A stretch of DNA of 64,000 nucleotides, taken from contig NZ_AP024643.1 in the NCBI RefSeq assembly GCF_019977195.1, positions 2,914,001 to 2,978,000 on the forward strand, written 5' to 3'. Shown here in pieces: positions 36,463 through 45,598 of the stretch. The DNA is from Arthrobacter sp. StoSoilA2. GTDB taxonomy: Bacteria; Actinomycetota; Actinomycetes; Actinomycetales; Micrococcaceae. How positions within the stretch are numbered: the stretch's first letter is position 1; each line of letters starts with the position of its first letter. The notes under the pieces were generated by a model. The model searched no databases, was not told the origin of the DNA, and was given only the letters and a program-made list of their open reading frames with translations. Position numbers and translations under genes: made by a program.

Positions 36463-38019
36463 TTAGATGATCGGACGCAGGCCTGGTTCGTCGCGTTTGC
36501 GGAAAAGGCTCTTTGTCTTCGGATCCACGAAGATCAGGTAAACGGCAAACAGAAGAGCGATGATGGCCGCCGCGTTCCGCGCCAGGGTCAGGGCGAGGCC
36601 GAGATCCTCGCTCTGAAGATAGGGGAACACATCCAGTTGGTCCGAGATGGCATAGACCATGAAGAACGACACCACGAAGTAGACAGCCTTCACCTGCCAG
36701 TCGTTGCGGATGCCGGTTACAGCAAACAGCGGAATCAGCCACACCACATACCATGACTGGATCATGGGTGCCAGCAGGACAATCGCCGCAAAGGCCAACG
36801 TGAGCCGGCGCATCAGGCGGTCGTGCTCTCCCCGGAACACCTGCCAGGCGATGGCCCCCACCATGAGCACCTTGCCGGCGTCGTAGACCCACTTGGCCAT
36901 GCCCCAGCCATCGAGGCCAAAAACGTTGAAGATCGAGGCGACAACCAGGCCGATCAAACCGATGGGTGCATACCAGATCCAGACGCTCCCGGGGGCAGAG
37001 AGGCCCTTCACCCATCCAAACCCAAACCCGTTGACCAGGCTCATGGCGTACAGGAGGCCAAAGGTCAGGACGGCTGTCAGGAACCAGAAAAGGATCTTGC
37101 GCGGCCATGACGCACCCTTACCCGCCCAGAGCAAGCCGATAAATGGCAGGAAGACCACCGTAATTGGCTTGACCGAAATGGAGAGTGTCACCAGCACCAA
37201 GCCCAGCACCACCCGGCGGGTGGCGCAGTAGTACAGACCAGCCAGGGCCAGCCCAATCATGAGAGCGTCGTTGTGGACACTGGCAATGAAGTTGGTGAGA
37301 AAGAGAGGGTTGGCGGCTGTCAACCATAGTGCACGGTGTGGATTGACGCCGTGGAGCTCTGCCAGCTTGGGCACGTAGATGATGCAAAGTATGACGCCCG
37401 CAACTGCCACCAACCTGAACAGCATGATGCAGGCCTCAGGTTGGACATTGGTCACCCAAACAACAAATTGTTCGATCCAAAGGAAGAACTGACCGTACGG
37501 AACGGGAGCTTCCGTCCACATCTTGTCCGCACCCAATTGGAAGTAGTTCGGGAGGGCGGAAATCCCATTCTCGTAGGGATTCATTCCCTCAACCATGAGT
37601 CTGCCTTGGCCGATGTAAGCGTAGACGTCCCTGCTGAAAAGCGGGACAGTGAACATCATGGGCAGTCCCCAGGCCACCACGGCCTGCAAAGTGGCCTTGC
37701 GGGCTTGGAGTCCCCAGACCCGGACACGCTGCCCCAGGCGCAGCCAAGCCCGGACAAGCAGCATGCCACCGACAGCCAGCAGGACGATGGAAAGCGCGAC
37801 ACCAACACCTTCGGTACGCATCCAGATGAAAAGCGGAAGCCGTCGAAGTTCAGACACTGGTGCGAGCCAGCCAACGCCCAGCGAGCCGAAGACAAGGAAC
37901 ATCGAGCCAATGAAACCGGCGATCAGCGGGGACCTGGCGTTATCCACTTCGATGGCAGCAGCAACCGCAGGCGGCGCTTCTTTCCCTGCCTTCTGGGCGG
38001 CGGGTACAGGCACCGTCAT
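36463..38019 (-). CDS. Polyprenol-phosphate-mannose dependent alpha-1,6-mannosyltransferase, MptB-like
   Basis: This 518-residue GT-C enzyme has about 12 membrane segments. It resembles the MptA/MptB mannosyltransferases that build lipomannan and related glycans from polyprenol-phosphate mannose. Characteristic parts are SRDVYAYIGQGRLMVEGMNPY (with the acidic GT-C residues) and MIQSWYVVWLIPLFAVTG. The start at 38019 (MTVPVPAAQ) avoids a long non-homologous N-terminus; starts up to 38130 exist. The substrate is inferred. Confidence 0.85.
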   Translation of the reverse strand: MTVPVPAAQKAGKEAPPAVAAAIEVDNARSPLIAGFIGSMFLVFGSLGVGWLAPVSELRRLPLFIWMRTEGVGVALSIVLLAVGGMLLVRAWLRLGQRVRVWGLQARKATLQAVVAWGLPMMFTVPLFSRDVYAYIGQGRLMVEGMNPYENGISALPNYFQLGADKMWTEAPVPYGQFFLWIEQFVVWVTNVQPEACIMLFRLVAVAGVILCIIYVPKLAELHGVNPHRALWLTAANPLFLTNFIASVHNDALMIGLALAGLYYCATRRVVLGLVLVTLSISVKPITVVFLPFIGLLWAGKGASWPRKILFWFLTAVLTFGLLYAMSLVNGFGFGWVKGLSAPGSVWIWYAPIGLIGLVVASIFNVFGLDGWGMAKWVYDAGKVLMVGAIAWQVFRGEHDRLMRRLTLAFAAIVLLAPMIQSWYVVWLIPLFAVTGIRNDWQVKAVYFVVSFFMVYAISDQLDVFPYLQSEDLGLALTLARNAAAIIALLFAVYLIFVDPKTKSLFRKRDEPGLRPII

Positions 38020-38168
38020 GTGGTCTTCATCCAATCGTTTGCCCGTTGCGTTCCGGGACAGAAATCTGAATCTCTGGGGGCTGTCCACGACAGGAAGAAA
38101 GGACACTGCCGTGCTCAAAAATCCTACCATCGGAGCACTTGGAACCGCCTGAAGGATAGGCTAGGCGC

Positions 38169-38804
38169 GTGCCTATTACTAATGAACGCATCGTCTGGAT
38201 TGACTGCGAAATGACCGGCCTGGACCTCAAGAACGACGCCCTGATCGAGGTTGCGGCGCTCGTGACGGACTCCGAGCTCAACATCCTGGGCGATGGCGTG
38301 GACGTCGTCATCAAGCCCGACGACGCAGCGCTGGAGCAAATGAACGACTTCGTTCGAGACATGCACACCCGCTCCAAGCTCCTTGACGAACTCCCCCACG
38401 GCAAGACGATGGCCGAGGCCGAGGCGCAGGTGCTTGAGTACATCGAGAAGTGGGTTCCGGACCCCCGCAAGGCCCCACTCGGAGGCAACTCCGTGGGCAC
38501 GGACAGGATGTTCCTGGCCAGGGACATGCCGAACATTGTGGAGCACCTCCACTACCGCGTCATCGATGTCAGCACCATCAAGGAACTCTCGCGCCGCTGG
38601 TTCCCGCGGGCCTACTTCCAGTCGCCGGCCAAGCATGGCGGACATCGCGCACTGGGGGACATCAAGGATTCCATCGACGAGCTCCGTTACTACAGGCAGG
38701 CCGTTTTTGTGCCCGCCCCTGGGCCTGACACGGCTACCGCGCAGCGCATCTCCAAGGACATCACGGCTACTGCCGAGACTCTGGGCTCAACGGAAACTAT
38801 GTGA
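38169..38804 (+). CDS. orn: Oligoribonuclease
   Basis: This 211-residue DEDDh exonuclease degrades two- to five-nucleotide RNA and the pGpG left after c-di-GMP hydrolysis. Catalytic residues are in IDCEMTGLDL (Asp12, Glu14), the second Asp in MFLARDMPN, and HRALGDIKDSIDE (His and Asp). The start is GTG, with TAGGCT six bases upstream (leaderless). It is 1-subunit-length normal. Confidence 0.96.
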   Translation: MPITNERIVWIDCEMTGLDLKNDALIEVAALVTDSELNILGDGVDVVIKPDDAALEQMNDFVRDMHTRSKLLDELPHGKTMAEAEAQVLEYIEKWVPDPRKAPLGGNSVGTDRMFLARDMPNIVEHLHYRVIDVSTIKELSRRWFPRAYFQSPAKHGGHRALGDIKDSIDELRYYRQAVFVPAPGPDTATAQRISKDITATAETLGSTETM

Positions 38805-38936
38805 TCTGCGCCATTTTTGAAGGTTTTTTCGTCGAAACCGGCAAAAGTGGACTTTTCACCCCAAAACAGCAGGTAAGCTATTTGTCGTTGCCTTCACGGA
38901 ATGCCGGTCATACGGAGTTACCGAAAAAGGCACATG

Positions 38937-39009
38937 GTGGGCGTAGCTCAGTTGGCAGAGCGCCTGGTTGTGGTCCAGGAGGTCGCGGGTTCAACCCCCG
39001 TCGCTCACC
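38937..39009 (+). tRNA. tRNA-His (GTG)
   Basis: The acceptor GTGGGCG/CGCTCAC, anticodon stem CCTGG/CCAGG around TTGTGGT (anticodon GTG), and T-arm GGGTTCAACCCCC fit. G at 38936 is opposite C73, as expected for the tRNA-His -1 guanosine. No CCA is encoded. Confidence 0.97.
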
Positions 39010-39042
39010 CCGCCGAGATTGGCTCAAAAAGCCGGTTTCCAC

Positions 39043-39084
39043 AAAGGCCGCACCGGTTATCCGGTGCGGCCTTTGTTTTGTTTT
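39043..39084 (+). terminator. Terminator after tRNA-His
   Basis: Perfect 14-base arms AAAGGCCGCACCGG and complement with loop TTAT, followed by GTTTTGTTTT. Confidence 0.92.
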
Positions 39085-39146
39085 GGCCCGGCTGCAGTCG
39101 CATGGGTTGCTTCCGGAACACAGCGATCAACCAAGGAAGAGCTGAG

Positions 39147-39716
39147 ATGACCGTCCTCCCTGTGACCATTTGGGGCGAACCCGTTTTGCATCGTCGGGCA
39201 AGTGAAGTCGAAGTATTCGATGACGATCTCCGGAAACTCATCGCGGACATGTTTGAAACCAATGAAGCCGCGAACGGAGTAGGCCTCGCCGCACCCCAGG
39301 TAGGAGTCGGGAAGCGCATCTTTGTGTATAAGTACGCGAACGACGACGCCCCTGATCAAGGCGTTCTGGTCAATCCCGTGTTGACCCTCTCAAAGGTCTC
39401 AGGCGCCCTCCCGGACCCGGAAGAGCACATTGAGGGCTGCCTGTCCTTCCCCGGAGAGCACTACCCTCTGCAGCGTGCCGAATGGGCCCGCGTCCAAGGC
39501 TTTGATGGTGACGGGAATCCTGTGGACTTCGAAGCCACGGGCTGGTTCGCTCGAGTCATGCAGCACGAGTACGACCATTTGGACGGCAAGCTTTACGTCA
39601 ACCGCCTTGTGGACCGATATGCCAGGAAGGCAATGAAGCAGGCCAAGAAGAACGGTTGGGGCGTTCCCGGATTGACATGGATGCCTGGCGTCGACCCTGA
39701 CCCGTTCGGACACTGA
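39147..39716 (+). CDS. def: Peptide deformylase
   Basis: This 189-residue metalloenzyme removes the N-formyl group from nascent chains. All three motifs are present: GVGLAAPQ (44-51), EGCLS (96-100) and HEYDH (140-144). An AAGGAAG sequence precedes the ATG. The next gene starts four bases after its stop, so they are likely cotranscribed. Confidence 0.97.
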   Translation: MTVLPVTIWGEPVLHRRASEVEVFDDDLRKLIADMFETNEAANGVGLAAPQVGVGKRIFVYKYANDDAPDQGVLVNPVLTLSKVSGALPDPEEHIEGCLSFPGEHYPLQRAEWARVQGFDGDGNPVDFEATGWFARVMQHEYDHLDGKLYVNRLVDRYARKAMKQAKKNGWGVPGLTWMPGVDPDPFGH

Positions 39717-39720
39717 TTCG

Positions 39721-40575
39721 ATGAGCCAGGCACCCCATGCAGCATTGTTCGAGCTCTTGGACATTGCCGGCGAGGACGCCGTGGAATGCGCCTCGCTCCT
39801 GGACAGAGCCCCCAGTGGCCACGTCCTGGAAGCATTGGAGCTTCTGCAGGAGCGGCTTGGCACTTTTCCGGCCGACAGTATTTCTCCCGACCGGATTTGG
39901 CCCGGCCAGCCCGTCGAGAGCGTCTGGATCGAGGCACTGCTCCGCTTCGCACCCAGAGTCCACGCATACCATCTGGAACTGGGTATCAGCACTGACGTCT
40001 CAGCAGCCACGTTGGCCGACGTAGGGCTCCAGCTGCGCATCAACCGCCGCGTCCATGGACATTTCGGCCTGGACACCTGGAGCTGGCTGACGTTGCACAT
40101 GGCAGGGAATCTGTTCCGCCTCGGCCGGTTGCAATTCCATTTGATCCGGAGCCGGCGTGACGACGGCCCAGGGGGCAACGTGGCGTACGCATCCGATTGG
40201 ATCCTGGGTGTCCATATTCCCGAAGACGGCGGCCTCTCCCCTGCGCTGGTCGACGCCAGCTTTAACGAGGCTCGCTGGTTCTTTCCCCACTATTTCCCGG
40301 ACAAACCGGCCACTGTGGCCACGTGCGAGTCCTGGATGCTGGATCCTTATCTGGTTGCGCGGCTTCCTGACAGCAACATCGCATCCTTCGCCCGCCGCTT
40401 CACCCTGGATCGGTGCACCGATGCCCCCACTGATGCCGTGTACTTCACGTTTAGGCAGCGGGGGCTCGGGAACCTGGACAAACTACCCCGGGAGACTTCG
40501 CTCCAGCGCATAGTCCTGGAGAGAATCGACGACGGCGGTACCTGGCAACTGGGGCACGGTCACCTGGCGCTGTAG
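39721..40575 (+). CDS. Acyltransferase-domain (NAT_N/GNAT_C-like) protein
   Basis: This 284-residue protein is like actinobacterial proteins annotated with a GNAT-like N- and C-terminal domain pair (NAT_N/GNAT_C). Distinct segments are FGLDTWSWLTLHMAGNLFRLGRLQF, VHIPEDGGLSP and a C-terminal FTLDRCTDAPTDAVYFTFR. The biochemical role is not established. It follows def by four bases, and its end overlaps the convergent HNH nuclease gene by 16 bases. Confidence 0.75.
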   Translation: MSQAPHAALFELLDIAGEDAVECASLLDRAPSGHVLEALELLQERLGTFPADSISPDRIWPGQPVESVWIEALLRFAPRVHAYHLELGISTDVSAATLADVGLQLRINRRVHGHFGLDTWSWLTLHMAGNLFRLGRLQFHLIRSRRDDGPGGNVAYASDWILGVHIPEDGGLSPALVDASFNEARWFFPHYFPDKPATVATCESWMLDPYLVARLPDSNIASFARRFTLDRCTDAPTDAVYFTFRQRGLGNLDKLPRETSLQRIVLERIDDGGTWQLGHGHLAL

Positions 40576-41408
40576 ATGGTCTGCTGATCCGGGCAAGAAG
40601 ACAGGACGCGCATCATGGCATCCTTCTCCGACTGCGTGACCCACAGCTTGTACGCTGCCTTGACGGAGATCTGGCGCGCTACGTAGTGACACCGGAAGTT
40701 CTTGTTCGGAGGGAGCCACGTGGCCGCGTCGCCGGCGCCCTTCTTCACGTTCTCCGGCCCATCAGCCGCAATCAGGTTCAACGGATCATTTGCCAGCCTT
40801 TGGCGTTGCTGCAGCGTTAACTGCTTGGCACCCTTCTGCCATGCGTCGGCCAGGGCGACAATGTGATCAATCTGAACTTCAGCGCTGGTGTCCTGGCCCC
40901 GACGGAAGGTTACGTGGGCGCCCGTGTAGGGTTCCTGAAACTCTCCGGTGGCAACCCTGCATGAGGAACCACTGGTGAACTCCACGGACGACAGGTCCCT
41001 GCGCAGGATGTCGTTCCTGGTATCGCATCCGTTTCGATCGGCGTCCAGCCACGCCTGGCCGAATGCGGTTCGCTCATAGTCTTCCTGGGATGCGCGTCCT
41101 TTAACTTCCAGCTGTGCGAGTGCCGCGCTTGCCTTCTCCGCGGGAACGGCCTCGATGCCGGTAATGGGTTTCATCCATGCGGGATTAAATACCGGCGCTT
41201 CACTGGGACCGGACACCCATGGCCCGGCTGCATCGAACTGGCCGGTGGTGAAGAACCAGGACAGTCCTGCCGCGAGGGTTACGGCTGCCAATCCTAGAAT
41301 GGCCCACGCCTGGCGTGATCGTCTGCGCGCGCGTTTGTAGGCAGACCAGGTGATACTCAAGGGGCTCCGTCCAGTCGGGGTGGGTCGTGTCCTATGAGCG
41401 TAGGACAC
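40560..41408 (-). CDS. Secreted or membrane-anchored HNH nuclease family protein (DUF1524-like)
   Basis: This 282-residue protein has a basic N-terminus, one membrane segment (about residues 36-55), and a nuclease domain. The core is VQIDHIVALADAW (His and Asp) followed by ANDPLNLIAADG and a W-L-P-P-N segment, as in GmrSD/DUF1524-type HNH proteins, here exported. Cysteines in NGCDTRND, GSSCRVAT, FRCHYV and SSCPDQ suggest disulfides. The GTG at 41408 has GACTGT seven bases upstream; a TTG at 41360 with GGAG four bases before is a shorter alternative. Confidence 0.85.
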   Translation of the reverse strand: MSYAHRTRPTPTGRSPLSITWSAYKRARRRSRQAWAILGLAAVTLAAGLSWFFTTGQFDAAGPWVSGPSEAPVFNPAWMKPITGIEAVPAEKASAALAQLEVKGRASQEDYERTAFGQAWLDADRNGCDTRNDILRRDLSSVEFTSGSSCRVATGEFQEPYTGAHVTFRRGQDTSAEVQIDHIVALADAWQKGAKQLTLQQRQRLANDPLNLIAADGPENVKKGAGDAATWLPPNKNFRCHYVARQISVKAAYKLWVTQSEKDAMMRVLSSCPDQQTIYSAR

Positions 41409-41459
41409 GGCACCGACAGTCAGAGCCGATATCCACAGTGTGTAGGAGAAGTCACACTG
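41386..41459. repeat. Two palindromes upstream of the HNH nuclease gene
   Basis: CGTGTCCTA (41386-41394) and TAGGACACG (41401-41409) form a 9-bp inverted repeat with a six-base loop that covers the GTG start. A second hairpin, CAGTGTG (41436-41442) and CACACTG (41453-41459), lies just upstream. They look like operator or mRNA structures at the gene start. Confidence 0.6.
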
Positions 41460-41482
41460 CAGTGATGGGGAACTTCCCCGGG

Positions 41483-41692
41483 TTACTGCTCACGCATAAC
41501 GCGTTGGAGGTCTTCGGCAGCCACCTCCAGCAGCGTACGCAATTGCTGGACGCGTTCGTCGCTGACGTCCCCCGCCGCGTTTGCTGCGATGGCCTGGTCC
41601 AGCAGTTTCTGTGCCTGCTTGTGGTTGGCCCGTGCTACATCCAGCGCATGTTCCAGCGTTGTCTCGTGTTCCAAAGTCGATTCATTTTCCAT
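41483..41692 (-). CDS. Small hypothetical protein (69 residues)
   Basis: This is a short acidic, helical protein starting MENESTLEHETTLEHALDVA, with a Leu/Ala-rich second half (QKLLDQAIAANAAGDVSDERVQQLRTLLEVAAEDL). I recognise no family. The ATG at 41692 is preceded six bases upstream by CAAAAT, which could be a -10. It sits between gap and the HNH gene on the same strand. Confidence 0.55.
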   Translation of the reverse strand: MENESTLEHETTLEHALDVARANHKQAQKLLDQAIAANAAGDVSDERVQQLRTLLEVAAEDLQRVMREQ

Positions 41693-41763
41693 AAACCCAT
41701 TTTGGTCAGGTTTCCCGGCTGATACCAGTAACACAGCCGGGAAACCCGTGAATACTTCCCGGC

Positions 41764-43251
41764 TTAGGCGTTCGCTGCCTCAAGCACTGCAATAGGCGCC
41801 ACGATGTCGCGGGCAGGGAAGGACGGCGGGTTGACGCCGGCCATTTCCTCCATGACACGGACAACCTGGCAGGAGTAGCCGAATTCGTTGTCGTACCAAA
41901 CGTAGAGCACGAGGTTCTTGTCATTGGAAATAGTGGCCAGACCATCAACGATGCCTGCGCGGCGGGACCCAACGAAGTCGGTGGAGACAACGTCCGGGGA
42001 GTCGATGTAGTCGATCTGCTTGCGCAACGGTGAGTGCAGCGACATTTCGCGGAGGTAGTCGTTGACCTCATCGCGTGTGGTGCCCTTGGCGAGGTTGAGG
42101 TTCAGGATCGCCATGGAAACATCCGGGGTAGGTACGCGGATGGCGTTACCGGTGAGCTTGCCCTGAAGTTCCGGAAGCGCCTTGGCAACAGCCTTGGCTG
42201 CCCCTGTCTCCGTGATGACCATGTTCAGTGCTGCCGAGCGGCCGCGGCGATCTCCCTTGTGGAAGTTGTCGATCAGGTTTTGGTCGTTCGTGAACGAGTG
42301 CACCGTCTCAACGTGGCCGTGGATGATACCGAATTTGTCGTTGATGGCCTTCAGTACCGGGGTAATGGCGTTGGTCGTGCACGACGCGGCCGTGACGATC
42401 TTGTCGTCATCGGAAATGTCGGACTGGTTGATTCCGTGGACGATGTTCTTCAGGTCGCCCTTGCCCGGAGCCGTCAGCAGGACGCGCGAAACACCCTTGC
42501 TTTGCAGGTGCTGGGACAGGCCTTCCGCATCGCGCCAACGCCCGGTGTTGTCCACTACGAGGGCATCCTTGATGCCGTAGGCGGTGTAGTCCACGGTTGC
42601 GGGGTTGTCGGAGTAGATGACCTGGACCTGAACGCCGTTGGCGGTGATGGTGTTTGCTTCTTCGTCCACGCGGATAGTTCCCTCAAAGGAACCATGTACG
42701 GAGTCGCGGCGCAGGAGGCTGGCACGCTTGACGAGGTCGTTCTCGGCGCCCTTGCGGACAACGATGGCACGCAGCCGCAGGCCATGCCCGCCACCGGCCT
42801 TTTCAATCAGGATGCGGGCCAGGAGGCGGCCGATGCGCCCAAAGCCGTACAGCACGACGTCGGTGCTGGTGCGGTCATCAGCGCCACGCTTTCCGACGAT
42901 TTCCGCGAGCTCGGCCCGCAGGAAGTCATCCAACGAGGTGCCGTGGCCCTCGACGCGGAACTTCTCCGTGAGACGGGCAATGTCGATTGCAGCCGCACCG
43001 AGTTCCAGCTCGGCAAGAGCGTTCAACAGGGGTGCGGTTTCTTCGAGCAGGAGCTCGGTGTTGCTCATCCGGCGCGCAAAGCGGTGGGCCTTCAGGATGT
43101 TCATGGTCGACTTGTTGATCAGGCTCCGGCCGTGGATGCTCGTGACCACGTTGTTTTCCCGGTACAACCGGCCGATCACCGGAATCATGGCCTCGGCGAG
43201 AGCCTCCCGGCCCATCCACTTATCAAGACAAGAATCTGACGTCTGGCTCAC
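41764..43251 (-). CDS. gap: Glyceraldehyde-3-phosphate dehydrogenase, long form
   Basis: This 495-residue enzyme is the long actinobacterial GAPDH, with an N-terminal helical extension of about 125 residues before the NAD(P) loop (VVLYGFGRIGRLLARIL). The catalytic Cys lies in AASCTTNAITPVLK. The C-terminal catalytic domain has the usual WYDNEFGYSCQVV. The form resembles C. glutamicum GapB, which works in gluconeogenesis, but the cofactor preference cannot be read here. The GTG at 43251 has AAGGAAGG seven bases upstream. Confidence 0.93.
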   Translation of the reverse strand: MSQTSDSCLDKWMGREALAEAMIPVIGRLYRENNVVTSIHGRSLINKSTMNILKAHRFARRMSNTELLLEETAPLLNALAELELGAAAIDIARLTEKFRVEGHGTSLDDFLRAELAEIVGKRGADDRTSTDVVLYGFGRIGRLLARILIEKAGGGHGLRLRAIVVRKGAENDLVKRASLLRRDSVHGSFEGTIRVDEEANTITANGVQVQVIYSDNPATVDYTAYGIKDALVVDNTGRWRDAEGLSQHLQSKGVSRVLLTAPGKGDLKNIVHGINQSDISDDDKIVTAASCTTNAITPVLKAINDKFGIIHGHVETVHSFTNDQNLIDNFHKGDRRGRSAALNMVITETGAAKAVAKALPELQGKLTGNAIRVPTPDVSMAILNLNLAKGTTRDEVNDYLREMSLHSPLRKQIDYIDSPDVVSTDFVGSRRAGIVDGLATISNDKNLVLYVWYDNEFGYSCQVVRVMEEMAGVNPPSFPARDIVAPIAVLEAANA

Positions 43252-43370
43252 AGAACTACCTTCCTTGGGTCAACCACATACGTCCTCGTATGCAGATGGC
43301 GGCCGCCCGGAGTAATCCTGCGGCACGAGCACTGGACGGGCTTCGGTCCACCCACAGCGCCTTGAACGAT

Positions 43371-43412
43371 TGCAAAGAAAAGACCGCCGGCTGCGAACGC
43401 AGTCCCGGCGGC
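43371..43412 (-). terminator. Terminator after rnpB
   Basis: On the minus strand GCCGCCGGGACTGCG pairs with CGCAGCCGGCGG and is followed by TCTTTTCTTTG. It lies about 130 bases beyond the RNase P RNA 3' end. Confidence 0.75.
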
Positions 43413-43538
43413 AGAACATCTACGTTCATAACAAGTCTAAGGCGGAAGGGCGCCCTCTTGGGCGCCCGGGGGCGTGAAATCACTCACATGGCAGTCACAA
43501 TGGACATCACATGCCTGGGACCTCAGTGGCAAATATGT

Positions 43539-43932
43539 GGATGGGTTGACCGATACGCCGGGTTCTGTCATCCCTTGCCGTTGCCGGCAAAGGAGTGGCG
43601 GCCATCCATCTACGAACGCCGTTGCCGGCGCCCTCCAGCAGCCTACCCGGACACTCGGGCGAGCAGCCCTCAAACGTGCCCTGTCTGGCCTTGCTCCGGG
43701 TGGGGTTTACCTAGCCTCCCCGGTCACCCAGGGAGCTGGTGGTCTCTTACACCACCGTTTCACCCTTACCTGCCGCATGTTGATGCAAGCATCAGCACGC
43801 GCAGGCGGTCTGTTTTCTGTGGCACTGGCCTGCGGGTTACCCCGAGTGGGCGTTACCCACCACCCTGCTCTGCGGAGCCCGGACGTTCCTCGAGCCACTT
43901 GCGTGACGCGCGACCGCCTGGTCAACCCATCC
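43539..43932 (-). ncRNA. rnpB: RNase P RNA, bacterial class A
   Basis: The minus-strand sequence contains the diagnostic parts of M1 RNA: the P4-side GAGGAACGTCCGGGCTCC, AGGGTGGTGGGTAACGCCC, CAGAAAACAGACCGCC, GGTAAGGGTGAAACGGTGG, and the 3' GACAGAACCCGGCGTATCGG. The ends pair perfectly as P1 (GGATGGGTTGACC with its complement). The RNA matures tRNA 5' ends. It lies between gap and yaaA; only yaaA is on the opposite strand. Confidence 0.96.
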
Positions 43933-43986
43933 GCCGTACAGTCTACCGGCGTCGAGGGTTGCCCCGGTCCCCGGTAATATCGTCTG

Positions 43987-44751
43987 GTGCTGATTCTGCT
44001 GCCGCCTTCCGAAGGCAAGACCCCCGCCGTCAAAGGTCCCGCCGTCGAATGGGAGTCGCTCAGCTTTCCGGAGCTGAACCCGTACCGCGCGAAGGTCCTG
44101 GAATCGTTGGGCACCGTCAGCGCCCACGAGGACGCGCTGGCACTGCTGGGCGTAGGTGCCTCGCTGAAGGACGACGTCGAACGTAATACCCGGCTGCACG
44201 CGGAACCGGCGGCCCCGGCCCATCAGGTCTACTCAGGAGTCCTGTATGACGCGCTCGGCTTCAAGTCCATGACGCCGGCCCAACGACGCAAGGCAACCGA
44301 AACGATTTTGGTGGTTTCGGCACTGTGGGGCGTTATCGGTTTTGGTGACCAGGTGCCGGCTTACCGGCTGTCCATGGGAACCGCACTGCCCGACGTCGGA
44401 CGCCTCGCCTCCTTCTGGAAGCCGAACCTGAATGCGGCCCTCGCCAAACGGGCTGAAGGAGAGCTGCTGGTTGATTGCCGTTCCAGCACGTATGCAGCTG
44501 CGTGGGCTCCCCCGGCAGCGCAGACCGTCACGGTGAATGTATTCAACGAGGCAAACGGCAAGCGCACGGTGGTCAGCCACTTCGCCAAACACACCCGTGG
44601 CGAGTTTGCCAGGCATCTGCTGACCAGGCGCGGCAAGGCCGCTGCCACGCCCGATCAACTGCTGAAGGCCGCCAAGGAAGTCTGGGCAGCGGAACTTGTT
44701 CCCGGGACGGCCCGCAAGCCGCATGCCCTCAATATCATTCTGGGCAGTTAG
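43987..44751 (+). CDS. yaaA: Peroxide stress protein YaaA
   Basis: This 254-residue DUF328/UPF0246 protein begins LILLPPSEGKTPAV and carries the family segments VSALWGVIGFGDQVPAYRLSMG and VVSHFAKHTRGEFAR. In E. coli YaaA limits unincorporated iron during peroxide stress. The start is a GTG with TAATAT exactly six bases upstream, a near-ideal leaderless promoter. Confidence 0.93.
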   Translation: MLILLPPSEGKTPAVKGPAVEWESLSFPELNPYRAKVLESLGTVSAHEDALALLGVGASLKDDVERNTRLHAEPAAPAHQVYSGVLYDALGFKSMTPAQRRKATETILVVSALWGVIGFGDQVPAYRLSMGTALPDVGRLASFWKPNLNAALAKRAEGELLVDCRSSTYAAAWAPPAAQTVTVNVFNEANGKRTVVSHFAKHTRGEFARHLLTRRGKAAATPDQLLKAAKEVWAAELVPGTARKPHALNIILGS

Positions 44752-44771
44752 GTCAGTTCCGCTCGGCTAGG

Positions 44772-45509
44772 TCAGTTCCACTCGGCCGAACGGACCAGGA
44801 TGCATCCGGAATCAGGGCAAAAGACGATGTCGTCGTCAGCCGCAGCCTTGACTTCAGCGAGGTCGCCGGGGCTGAGCATCATCCCTGAACCTTCCGATTT
44901 ACCGTGGAAGAGCCTGGCGGCACCGACGCCGCGCTTGGCTATGGTCTTCTCATAGACTGCAAGCATTCCGGCGTCGAGGGCCTCCGCGAAAGCGGCACGC
45001 TGCCCACGGACCACGGTTTCCTCGGCCGCGATCTCAGCAATCGCCTCATCCAGTTCGGCGCGGATGCCGGCAAATGAACCCTGGATGTCGTCCACGATGG
45101 CCTGTTGCGCGGCCTGGCGCTCCCGCAGGGTGTCCAAACGTTCCAGGATTTCAAGCTCAACATCTTCAAGGTCGGAGCGGCGCTTATTAAGGGACGCAAT
45201 ATCACTTTGGAGCGCTACGAGGTCCTTGGAGAGGCCGGTTCCGCTATTGAGCCTGGCTTCGTCCCGTTCGATGCGGGATGCGACCTGTTCCACGTCAGCT
45301 TCCGAACGACGCAGTTCGGCTTCGGCGTCGTGTACGGCCATCTTGGCCGCGCCCAACTCACCATTGGCAACGTTGAGTGCATCCTGCAGGTCAGCTATCC
45401 GGGGATCTGTTTCCAGCACCTTCCGGCGGCCTGCCAACGACTTGAGCCTGGCGTCCAGTCCCTGCAGTTCAAGCAATTTCAATTGTTCTGCCGGTGCTGC
45501 TTTCGCCAC
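44772..45509 (-). CDS. Coiled-coil zinc-ribbon family protein with degenerate ribbon
   Basis: This 245-residue protein has a long coiled coil (residues 5-175) and a C-terminal ribbon, as in the CdsZ/Rv2229c family. The normal pair CxxC near MxLxP is replaced: SEGSGMMLSPGDL has Ser in both Cys places. The second pair reads FCPDSGCILVR, with an altered spacing. So a canonical four-Cys zinc site is absent. The gene lies directly downstream of the Nif3-like gene, an association I recall from actinobacteria. The ribosomal/RNA role is inferred from the family. Confidence 0.87.
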   Translation of the reverse strand: MAKAAPAEQLKLLELQGLDARLKSLAGRRKVLETDPRIADLQDALNVANGELGAAKMAVHDAEAELRRSEADVEQVASRIERDEARLNSGTGLSKDLVALQSDIASLNKRRSDLEDVELEILERLDTLRERQAAQQAIVDDIQGSFAGIRAELDEAIAEIAAEETVVRGQRAAFAEALDAGMLAVYEKTIAKRGVGAARLFHGKSEGSGMMLSPGDLAEVKAAADDDIVFCPDSGCILVRSAEWN

Positions 45510-45598
45510 GCTTACCTCCGCTTGTTACTTCCGGGCCTGGGGATCAGTTCCGGATGGACGGGCCCCTTTTTATTGGGACTGTCCGTATCTTCTAGACT

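Noticed and set aside
43446..43471. GGGCGCCC tandem palindrome downstream of rnpB
   Set aside because: It lies just beyond the RNase P RNA 3' end; a plain GC-rich hairpin next to the true terminator, without other signal.
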